Origin: CAYRHS01 sp964424125
Lineage (GTDB): Bacteria; Actinomycetota; Acidimicrobiia; IMCC26256; JAOSJL01
Assembly: GCA_964424125.1 (NCBI GenBank)
Contig: CAYRHS010000077.1
Coordinates: 1 to 14,953, forward strand
Direction: 5' to 3'
DNA length: 14,953 nt
In this document: one piece after another, positions 1 through 6,434 of the stretch
How positions within the stretch are numbered: position 1 is the stretch's first letter
Layout of the letters: each line of letters starts with the position of its first letter
Translations under genes and position numbers: made by a program
The notes under the pieces: model-generated
Databases searched by the model: none
Seen by the model: only the letters and a program-made list of their open reading frames with translations
What the model was told of the DNA's origin: nothing

Positions 1-1
1 C

Positions 2-1183
2 GTCGACCAGCCCGGCGTCACCGACACCGAGATCAGCGTCGGGGTCGTCACCTCCCAGACCAATCCGATCGGCGGGAACTACAGCACCCTCGCGGACGGG
101 GTGCGCGCCTACTTCGAGATGGTGAACAGCGAGGGCGGCGTCTTCGGCCGCGACATGGTGATCACCAGCGAGCGCGACGACGAGGTCGGCAAGAACCAGG
201 AAGCCGTCCAGGCCATGCTCACCCAGGACGACGTCTTCGCCGTCTTCGTCGCCACCCTCGCCTTCACCGGCGCCCCCCTCCTCGAAGAGGCGGGCGTGCC
301 GACGTTCGGCTGGAACATCAACAAGGAGTTCACCGGGCCGGAGAACTTCTTCGGCAGCGAGGGTTCCTACCTCTGCTTCGAGAAGTGCGACAACGCGTTG
401 CTCCCGTACATGGTGCAGAAGCTGGGCGTCGACAAGGTCGGCGCACTCGCCTACAACGTGCCGCAGTCCGCGTCGTGCGCCGAGGGGCTCCAGACGACCT
501 TTGACCGGTATCCGACCGCCGAGGTGGCGTTCATCGACACCAGCCTCACCTACGGCACGACCGACTACGGCGCCGACGTGACCCGGCTGAAGGATCAAGG
601 CGTCGGTCTCGTCGAGCCGTGCATGGACTTCAACGGCGTCAACGCGTTGGTCCAGGAGATGCGACGCCAGGACTACGCGCCGTACCTCTATCTGCCCAAC
701 TCGTACAACCACGAGTTCATGGCGGAGTTCGGCGAGCTCTACGAGGGCCGGGCGATCATTCGGACGCCGTTCGCCCCGTTCGAGACCGAAGATCCTCCGA
801 AGGGGCTCGAGAACTTCCTGACCTGGATGGACGAGATCGGGGCCACGCCCACCGAGCCGGCCGCGTCGGGTTGGATCGGCGCCCAGATGCTCGTGGAGGG
901 GATCGAGGCCGCGGGCCCGGACTTCTCGCAGCAGTCCGTGACGGACGCGATCAACTCGCTCGAGGGCTTCAATGCCGACGGCTTCGGCACGACCCTCTAC
1001 TGGCCCGAGGAGCACACCCAGGAGAATCCGGTCGAGGACTGCCACGCGTTGAGCGAGGTCGTCAAGCTCGACAACGGCGAGTACGGGTTCCGGCCCGCAC
1101 CCGACTTCAGCGAGCCGGGCAAGCCCTTCATCTGCTTCCCGCGCCTTGATTCCGACGAGCTCCCCGAGCCGACCTTCAAGTGA
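2..1183 (+). CDS. ABC importer substrate-binding protein, Liv/HAAT type (5'-partial)
   Basis: Extracytoplasmic binding protein of the Peripla_BP_6 / LivJ-LivK type that delivers a ligand to the permease encoded downstream. The frame is open from base 2 and a typical N-terminal beta strand (TEISVGVVTSQTNPIGGNYS) precedes the GTG at 101. The gene therefore starts left of the window, and the signal or lipoprotein peptide is not visible. The visible part (393 residues) has the two-lobed pattern of the family: an early motif near GVRAYFEMVNSEGGVFGRD, then alternating Rossmann-like lobes up to an FK terminus. Six cysteines are present, an even number that would suit disulfides in an exported protein. 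A 75-nt gap without a convincing terminator separates it from the permease, consistent with one operon. Ligand unknown: the family binds branched-chain amino acids but also amides, urea and aromatic or aliphatic acids. Confidence 0.9.
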   Translation, partial: VDQPGVTDTEISVGVVTSQTNPIGGNYSTLADGVRAYFEMVNSEGGVFGRDMVITSERDDEVGKNQEAVQAMLTQDDVFAVFVATLAFTGAPLLEEAGVPTFGWNINKEFTGPENFFGSEGSYLCFEKCDNALLPYMVQKLGVDKVGALAYNVPQSASCAEGLQTTFDRYPTAEVAFIDTSLTYGTTDYGADVTRLKDQGVGLVEPCMDFNGVNALVQEMRRQDYAPYLYLPNSYNHEFMAEFGELYEGRAIIRTPFAPFETEDPPKGLENFLTWMDEIGATPTEPAASGWIGAQMLVEGIEAAGPDFSQQSVTDAINSLEGFNADGFGTTLYWPEEHTQENPVEDCHALSEVVKLDNGEYGFRPAPDFSEPGKPFICFPRLDSDELPEPTFK

Positions 1184-1258
1184 CGCGGCGGTGAGCGCGG
1201 GGCTCGATCAACATTCGGCCGGACAGGTCGGGGCGCAACCGGAAGGCCCAGGACGCGG

Positions 1259-3262
1259 GTGACCGACTTCCTCCAGTACGCGGTCCAGGGGATCCCGGTC
1301 GGCTGCGTGTTCGCGCTGATGGCGATCGGCATCGTCCTCGTCTACAAGACGGCCGGGGTGCTGAACCTCGCCTTCGCGGCCCAGGCGTTCACCTCAGCGG
1401 CCGTCTACTTCCAGGTCCGCAAGGAGTGGGACTGGCCGAACGTGCCCGCGTTCGTGCTCGCGGTGGTCATCGTTGCCCCCGCGCTCGGCTACGTCTTCGA
1501 CCGCTTCCTCTTCCGGTACCTGCGCAGCGCACCCCCCATCGCGCGCCTGGTCACGTCGTTGGGCCTCCTCGTCGCCGTCCCCGAGATCGTGAAGGTGGTC
1601 TTCTTCTCGCCCGACGCGTACTTCGGCCCGGGCCGGACCTTCAACAACTTCGGCCCACCGACGATCGCGCCCGACCCGACCCGCCTCTTCCACATCGGGA
1701 GCCTCACGCTCGACGGCAACCAGGTGACCACCATCGCGATCACGGTGGCGGTCGTCGTCGGGCTCACGGTGCTGTTCCGCTTCACGCAGGTCGGCTTGCG
1801 CATGCGCGCGGTCGTCGAGAGCGCGCGCCTCACACAGCTCCAGGGCATCAACGCCGACCGGATCGGGTCGTTCGCGTGGATGCTCTCCAGCTTCATCGCC
1901 GGGCTCGCCGGTGTGCTCCTCGCCCCCCTCTTCGCCCAGGTCACCAACCAGAACTACGTGACGTTGCTGGTGGCCGCGCTCGCGGTCGCGGTGTTCGGCG
2001 GTCTCACGAGCATCCCGCTGACGTTCCTCGGCGGTCTCCTGCTGGGCATGCTCCAGTCGGTGCTCTCCGGCTACCTGCCGCTCGACAGCGTGCTCGCGAC
2101 CGGGCTGCGGCCCGCTCTCCCGTTCTTCGCGTTGTTCGCGCTCCTGTTGTTCTGGCCCCTGCTGCGGCGCCAACGGGAGGCGAGCGACCCTCTCGCAGGC
2201 GTCGATCCGCCGCCGCCCGCGCTTGCGGCCGAGGAGCGCACGCAGTTCCAGACGATGCTGGTGCGTGGTTTCGGCGTCGTCGCGACGGTGGTGTTCCTCG
2301 TCGTGGCGCTCGCGGTCCTGGACGACTTCTGGCTCCTGCTGATGACCAAGGCGGTGATCTTCGGCACGATCTTTCTCTCGATCACCGTCATCACGGGGAT
2401 GGGTGGCCAGGTGTCGCTGTGCCAGGCGACGTTCGCCGCGATCGGGGCGTTCACGACTGGTCAGCTCGTGCTGCATTTCAACACGCCGGTGTTGTTGACG
2501 GTCGTGATCGGGGCGGTCATCGCCGGCGCCGTGGGCGCACTGCTCGCGATCCCGGCGCTGCGGCTGGGTGGGATCTATCTGTCGCTCGCGACGCTGGCGT
2601 TCGCGCTGGCGTTCGAGAGTGTGCTCGTGCCGCTCGACTGGGTCGGTGGTGGGACGACCCTGCTGCGCGTTCCTCGGCCCGAGATCGGTTCGATCGATTT
2701 CGCCGACCCGGAGCCCTTCTTCCTGCTGTGCTGCGCGGTGCTGGCCATCACCGCGGCCGTCGTCGTGCTCGCGCGGCTGGGGACGACGGGGCGCTTCCTC
2801 GACGCCATTCGCGGTAGCGAGCGCGCCGCCGCCTCCATCGGGGTCAACCCTGCGCGTTGGAAGATCGTGGCCTTCACGCTCTCGGCTGCGATCGCGGGCG
2901 TCGGCGGCAGCCTGCTCGCGATGCAGGAGAACCAAGCCAACGCGACCTCGTTCGTGCCGTTCCTCGGTCTCTTCTGGGTGGTCATCGTCGTGACCCTCGG
3001 TGCCCGCACCGTGGAGGGAGCGATCACCGCGGGGTTCGCGTTCATCCTCGTCGCCGAGTTCCTGAGCCGTCTCGGCCTGCCGGCGGGGTTCCAGTTCGTG
3101 CTCTTCGGGCTGGGGGCCCTCACGTACGCCCGCCATCCGGAGGGCATCGTCGAGTTCAACAAGCGCAAGATCCTCGGCCTGTTCCGACGCGATCGGGGCA
3201 CAGAGCCCCTGGCCGCGGCTTCCGAGCTGGCCGAGGAGCAAGTGGTCGGGGCGGGGTCGTGA
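1259..3262 (+). CDS. livHM: Fused LivH-LivM ABC permease
   Basis: Inner-membrane channel of a branched-chain-amino-acid-type importer. One 667-residue chain carries both permease halves, which are usually separate proteins of about 300 residues each. Residues 1 to about 300 are LivH-like: an N-terminal segment ending in GVLNLAFAAQAF, and a cytoplasmic coupling loop starting GINADR at residue 196, followed by SFIAGLAGVLLAP. A hydrophilic Pro/Ala linker lies at about 305-330 with PPPP near 315. Residues 335 to about 640 are LivM-like, with ITGMGGQVSLCQATFAAIGAF and a second coupling loop at GVNPARW, residue 528. The C-terminal tail is charged. The GTG start has AGGA five nt upstream (1250-1253). 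Its stop overlaps the livG start by 4 nt (GTGA). The antisense frame across the whole gene is open but low-complexity, a GC effect. Recognition of both halves is firm; the substrate is not known. Confidence 0.93.
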   Translation: MTDFLQYAVQGIPVGCVFALMAIGIVLVYKTAGVLNLAFAAQAFTSAAVYFQVRKEWDWPNVPAFVLAVVIVAPALGYVFDRFLFRYLRSAPPIARLVTSLGLLVAVPEIVKVVFFSPDAYFGPGRTFNNFGPPTIAPDPTRLFHIGSLTLDGNQVTTIAITVAVVVGLTVLFRFTQVGLRMRAVVESARLTQLQGINADRIGSFAWMLSSFIAGLAGVLLAPLFAQVTNQNYVTLLVAALAVAVFGGLTSIPLTFLGGLLLGMLQSVLSGYLPLDSVLATGLRPALPFFALFALLLFWPLLRRQREASDPLAGVDPPPPALAAEERTQFQTMLVRGFGVVATVVFLVVALAVLDDFWLLLMTKAVIFGTIFLSITVITGMGGQVSLCQATFAAIGAFTTGQLVLHFNTPVLLTVVIGAVIAGAVGALLAIPALRLGGIYLSLATLAFALAFESVLVPLDWVGGGTTLLRVPRPEIGSIDFADPEPFFLLCCAVLAITAAVVVLARLGTTGRFLDAIRGSERAAASIGVNPARWKIVAFTLSAAIAGVGGSLLAMQENQANATSFVPFLGLFWVVIVVTLGARTVEGAITAGFAFILVAEFLSRLGLPAGFQFVLFGLGALTYARHPEGIVEFNKRKILGLFRRDRGTEPLAAASELAEEQVVGAGS

Positions 3263-4017
3263 GCCTCCTCGAAGCGGATGGGATCACGATGCGCTTCGCC
3301 GGGATCACCGCGCTCGACCACGTGAGCCTGTCGGTCGGTCCGGGGGAGTTCGTGGGACTCATCGGGCCGAACGGCGCCGGGAAGACCACGTTCTTCAACT
3401 GCATGGGCGGGATGCTGCACCCGGCCGACGGCCGCGTCGTGTTCGAGGGCCGGGACATCACCGGGCTGCCGCTGTACCGGCGCGCCCGGCTCGGGATCGG
3501 GCGCACGTTCCAACGCATCGAGCTCTTCGGGGGCATGACCGTCCGCGAGCACCTGCTCGTGGCCGAGCGCTCGCACCGTGGTTCCGGGAATCTGGTGAAG
3601 GACCTGATCAGTCGGGGACGCCCCGATCGGGACGAGCAGGACCACGCCCAGCGGGTGCTCGACGTGCTCGGGCTCGCGCGCGAGGCCGATCGTCCCATCG
3701 AGGCGTTGAGCCTGGGGCGGGGGCGTCTCGTGGAGCTCGGTCGAGCGCTGATGATCGAGCCGTCGCTGCTCCTCCTCGACGAGCCGTCGTCCGGCCTGGA
3801 CCACCACGAGACCGAAGCCATGGGGGACGTGTTGCGGGCGGTTCGCGAGGAACGCGGTACCGCGATCCTGCTCGTCGAGCACGACGTGGAGATGGTGCGC
3901 CGGTACACGGAGCGTCTCTACGTGCTGGATTTCGGCACCCTCATCGCCGCCGGCCGGACCCGAGACGTCATGGAGGACCCGACGGTGCAGCGGGCCTACT
4001 TCGGAGACCTCGGGTGA
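3259..4017 (+). CDS. livG: Branched-chain-type ABC transporter ATPase LivG
   Basis: Cytoplasmic ATPase, one of the two nucleotide-binding subunits that drive the Liv-type importer. 252 residues from a GTG that overlaps the permease stop (GTGA, 3259-3262). That start is preferred over upstream in-frame starts, which would run far into the permease. Walker A GPNGAGKTT is at 36-44, the Q-loop RTFQ at 82-85, Walker B LLLLDEP at 170-176, the D-loop SGLD at 178-181 and the switch His at 208 in LLVEHD. The ABC signature is unusual: LSLGRGRLVELGRAL at 150-164, with Arg where Gln is typical in LSGGQ or LPYGQ. The LivG-style C-terminus (RAYFGDLG) matches the family, which often ends in YLG. It is most likely translationally coupled to its neighbours on both sides. 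Confidence 0.93.
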   Translation: MSLLEADGITMRFAGITALDHVSLSVGPGEFVGLIGPNGAGKTTFFNCMGGMLHPADGRVVFEGRDITGLPLYRRARLGIGRTFQRIELFGGMTVREHLLVAERSHRGSGNLVKDLISRGRPDRDEQDHAQRVLDVLGLAREADRPIEALSLGRGRLVELGRALMIEPSLLLLDEPSSGLDHHETEAMGDVLRAVREERGTAILLVEHDVEMVRRYTERLYVLDFGTLIAAGRTRDVMEDPTVQRAYFGDLG

Positions 4018-4784
4018 CGGGCCTCTCGCCCGACGGAGCTCGCGGGGTGCGGACGGCGGCACCGCTGCTCGAGCTGGAGGAGGTCGACGCCGGGTACGGG
4101 CCGTTCCGGGCGGTCTTCGGTCTGTCGCTCACGGTTCGCGAGGGTCGAGCCCTCGCACTCGTCGGGGCGAACGGCGCGGGCAAGACGACCGTCGCGCGTG
4201 TCTGCTCCGGTCTCATCCGCCCGACCGCCGGCGACGTCCGCTTCGAGGGTGTCTCGATCACCGGCCAACGGCCGTATCGGCTCGCGCGACTGGGCATCGT
4301 GCACGCGCCGGAGGGTCGCTCCATCTTCGCCTCGTTGACCGTCGAGGAGAACCTGTCGCTCGCGTTTCGCCAGGCGTTCGGGCGCGCCGGCTCGGCGTCC
4401 GCGCTCGAGCGTGCCTACGACCTGTTCCCGCGCCTCCGGGAACGTCGTCGGCAACGAGCCAGCACGCTCTCCGGGGGCGAGCAACGAATGCTCTCGCTCG
4501 CTCGAGTCCTCGTGAACCCGCCCCGGCTGCTCGTTGCTGACGAGCTCTCGTTGGGACTGGCGCCGATCGTCGTCGACGAGGTCTACGAGACGATGGGGAC
4601 GATCCGGGATGCGGGGACCACCCTCCTCATCATCGAGCAGCACGTCCACAAGGCGCTCGAGTTCGCCGACGACGTCGGCGTCCTCGTCAAGGGCCGACTC
4701 TCGTACCACGGTCCCGTCTCGGAGCTCGACGATCTCTCTGCGCAGCTCATGACGGGCTCCGACGAGGCGTCGCAGACGGAGTAG
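4014..4784 (+). CDS. livF: Branched-chain-type ABC transporter ATPase LivF
   Basis: Second ATPase of the importer, pairing with LivG under the fused permease. 256 residues. The GTG start overlaps the livG stop in a second GTGA (4014-4017). It gives about 17 residues before the usual LLELEEVDAGYG opening, so an internal GTG at residue 12 cannot be excluded. Walker A GANGAGKTT is at 51-59, the LivF-type HAPEGRSIF Q-loop region at about 99-107, the signature LSGGEQ at 152-157, and Walker B LLVADELSLGLAP at about 172-184. Leu replaces the Pro of the usual DEPSLGLAP. The switch His is in IIEQHVH. This is the last plus-strand gene of the operon. Its final 38 nt are antisense to the end of the tetR gene. 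Confidence 0.93.
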   Translation: MTGLSPDGARGVRTAAPLLELEEVDAGYGPFRAVFGLSLTVREGRALALVGANGAGKTTVARVCSGLIRPTAGDVRFEGVSITGQRPYRLARLGIVHAPEGRSIFASLTVEENLSLAFRQAFGRAGSASALERAYDLFPRLRERRRQRASTLSGGEQRMLSLARVLVNPPRLLVADELSLGLAPIVVDEVYETMGTIRDAGTTLLIIEQHVHKALEFADDVGVLVKGRLSYHGPVSELDDLSAQLMTGSDEASQTE

Positions 4785-5427
4785 GCCGGGCGAAGACGGC
4801 CGCGAAGATCACACGCGCCAGCGCATCGACGCTGGCCGGTCCCGAGATCCGGATCCGTCCGGTGAGGCGGTACGACGAGAACCCCTCGACCATGGCCACG
4901 ATCGCCATCGCCGCGACCTCGGGATCGAGCTCGGGCGCTCCGGTCTCCTCGATGCGGCGGGCGAGGGCGGTCGAGAAGCTCTCCAGCACCTGGGCGCCGA
5001 GCCCGCCGAAGGCGGTGCCGCTCGTCGCGGCCTCGGTCCAGGCGCGGATCACGGCCCCGTTCTCCGCGTAGAGGTGGTCGAAGCCGTCCAGCCAGCGCCG
5101 CAGGGCCTCGAGCCCCGCGACGTCGGGAGTGAGGGGGCCGAGGTGCTCGGCGTGGGCGGTGAACGCCTCCGCGACCTCGGCGGTAAGCGCCCGGAACAGG
5201 TCCTCCTTGCCGGAGAAGTACAGGTAGAAGGTGCCGTGCGAGGTCTCGGCCACCTCGACGACGTCGTCGACGCGGGCCGCGTGATAGCCGCGGCGGGCGA
5301 AGACGTCGGCACCGGCGTCGAGCAGGCGCCGAAGCGTCCGTCGACCGCGAGCGCGCAGCTCGCGCCGGCGGGCGGGCGCGCCCGCGCGAGGCGCGGTCTC
5401 GTGATCGGTCGGCGCGGTCGACGACAT
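4747..5427 (-). CDS. TetR/AcrR-family transcriptional regulator
   Basis: DNA-binding repressor-type protein of 226 residues. The N-terminal tail is basic (PARRRELRARGRR, about 18-30). The TetR DNA-binding domain spans about 30-78: helix 1 RRLLDAGADVFARRGYHAA, then the helix-turn-helix VDDVVEVAETSHGTFYLYF at 53-71, followed by SGKEDLFRAL. This GTFYxYFxxKEDLF pattern is diagnostic. The C-terminal ligand domain (about 80-226) is divergent and does not reveal the effector. The ATG at 5427 is chosen because upstream codons in the same frame lie antisense inside the SDR gene. No purine-rich ribosome site precedes it, but a TAGCCT -10-like hexamer ends 11 nt upstream, which would fit a nearly leaderless message. 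It is divergent from the SDR gene (88 nt) and convergent with livF (38-nt overlap). Likely targets, by position, are itself and the SDR gene. Confidence 0.9.
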   Translation of the reverse strand: MSSTAPTDHETAPRAGAPARRRELRARGRRTLRRLLDAGADVFARRGYHAARVDDVVEVAETSHGTFYLYFSGKEDLFRALTAEVAEAFTAHAEHLGPLTPDVAGLEALRRWLDGFDHLYAENGAVIRAWTEAATSGTAFGGLGAQVLESFSTALARRIEETGAPELDPEVAAMAIVAMVEGFSSYRLTGRIRISGPASVDALARVIFAAVFARPTPSATPRRSPS

Positions 5428-5515
5428 CTCGGGGAGCGAGGCTAGGGGTTCTCCGACACGTGCGTCAGGTTTCGCGCTACGGTCCCGCGCCGAGAAAGCG
5501 ACGAAACGGACGCGT
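5428..5515. promoter_or_regulatory. Divergent tetR/SDR control region
   Basis: 88 nt between two divergent starts. On the minus strand CTGACG (5468-5463), an 18-nt spacer and TAGCCT (5444-5439) form a plausible promoter for tetR, with transcription beginning only a few nt before its ATG. On the plus strand TACGGT (5478-5483) is a candidate -10 for the SDR gene, without a good -35. CACGTG at 5457-5462, inside an imperfect palindrome (GACACGTGCGTC), lies between the two -10 candidates and is the best operator candidate. All of this is pattern reading; only the divergent layout is certain. Confidence 0.4.
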
Positions 5516-6412
5516 ATGTTGCTGGACGGTCGGGTGGCGGTGGTCACCGGCGCAGGTCGGGGAATCGGGCGTGCGATCGCGCAGTGCCTTGGCGCGCAGG
5601 GCGCGCGGGTGGTCGTCAACGACGTCGGCGCATCGCTCGCGGGCGGGGGCTCGGAGGAGAAGGATCCGGCCAGCGTGGTGTGCGGCGAGATCGAGGCCGC
5701 GGGCGGCGAGGCCGTTCCCAACCACGACTCGGTGAGTGAGTTCGAAGGCGCGGAGCGGATCGTCGCGACGGCGGTCGAGACATTCGGCCGCATCGACATC
5801 CTCGTGAACAACGCCGGGATCGTTCGCGATCGGACGCTCGTGAAGATGAGCGAAGGTGACTTCGACGCGGTGCTCGCGGTCCACCTGAAGGGCACGTTCA
5901 ACTGCGCTCGTCACGCCGCGCCGCACATGAAGGAGCAGGCCTACGGGCGGATCGTGAACATCACGTCCTCCGCCGGGCTGCGCGGCAATTTCGGGCAGAC
6001 CAACTACGGCGCGGCCAAGGCCGGCATCATGGGGATGACCTTCGTCTGGGCGCTCGAGCTCGCAAGGTACGGCGTCACGGTCAACGCCGTGGCTCCGTCG
6101 GGCGCGACGCGCATGACCGCAGCGTTGTTCGAACGCTCCGGCACGGAGCCGCCGCCGGAGCAGGACCCGGCGCTCAACGCCCCGCTGATCGCCTATCTCG
6201 CATCGGACCGGGCGGCGCACGTCAACGGTCAGGTGCTCGGGCGTACCGACTACTCGTACACCCTGTTCCAGACGCCGCGGCAGATCGCCTGGATGTGGCG
6301 GGACGGCGGTTGGACGCCCGAGGCCGTGGCGGACACTTTCGACGAGACGCTCGGTCAGCACCTCCAGCCGGTGGGCATGGTGATGCCGAAGGGCATGGGC
6401 AAGGACAGCTGA
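5516..6412 (+). CDS. SDR-family dehydrogenase, ChsB1/Hsd4A or MFE-2-like (3-hydroxyacyl-CoA dehydrogenase type)
   Basis: Classical short-chain dehydrogenase/reductase, 298 residues, NAD(P)-dependent and cytoplasmic. The Rossmann motif TGAGRGIG is at 11-18, NNAG at about 99-102, and the catalytic triad is Ser151, Tyr164 and Lys168 (TNYGAAKAG). NAVAPSGATRM follows in the usual place. It exceeds the usual 250 residues: after the VNGQ strand there is a tail of about 45 residues with WTPEAVADTFDE. Such a tail is seen in mycobacterial Hsd4A/ChsB1 and in the dehydrogenase part of peroxisomal MFE-2. These oxidise 3-hydroxyacyl-CoA (including steroid side chains) or 17-hydroxysteroids. That makes a beta-oxidation step likely, but the substrate is not established. 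The ATG has only a weak GGA upstream. It is divergent from tetR and convergent with the aldehyde dehydrogenase gene, 22 nt away. Confidence 0.88.
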   Translation: MLLDGRVAVVTGAGRGIGRAIAQCLGAQGARVVVNDVGASLAGGGSEEKDPASVVCGEIEAAGGEAVPNHDSVSEFEGAERIVATAVETFGRIDILVNNAGIVRDRTLVKMSEGDFDAVLAVHLKGTFNCARHAAPHMKEQAYGRIVNITSSAGLRGNFGQTNYGAAKAGIMGMTFVWALELARYGVTVNAVAPSGATRMTAALFERSGTEPPPEQDPALNAPLIAYLASDRAAHVNGQVLGRTDYSYTLFQTPRQIAWMWRDGGWTPEAVADTFDETLGQHLQPVGMVMPKGMGKDS

Positions 6413-6414
6413 TC

Positions 6415-6434
6415 GCGCGGGAGGCGTGTCGCGC
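6415..6434. terminator. Short hairpin between convergent SDR and ALDH genes
   Basis: GCGCG at 6415-6419 can pair with CGCGC at 6430-6434 around a 10-nt loop, filling the 22-nt gap between two convergent stop codons. The stem is only five pairs (one more G-U pair is possible) and there is no U-tract. It could be a weak bidirectional terminator, or chance in GC-rich DNA. Confidence 0.3.

Noticed and set aside
1184..1258. Attenuator or terminator between the binding-protein and permease genes
   Set aside because: Only 4-bp CCGG/GGCC repeats are visible, no convincing stem.
1394..3241. Long antisense open frame (615 codons) opposite the permease
   Set aside because: It is Arg/Glu/His-rich, low-complexity, and mirrors third-position GC bias of the permease, which has clear family motifs.
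2857..3258. N-terminal extension of livG upstream of 3259
   Set aside because: The extra residues are out-of-frame permease sequence. The GTGA overlap gives a normal-length LivG.
5428..5901. N-terminal extension of tetR to 5901
   Set aside because: It would be antisense inside the SDR gene and has no domain character. The ATG at 5427 gives a normal TetR.
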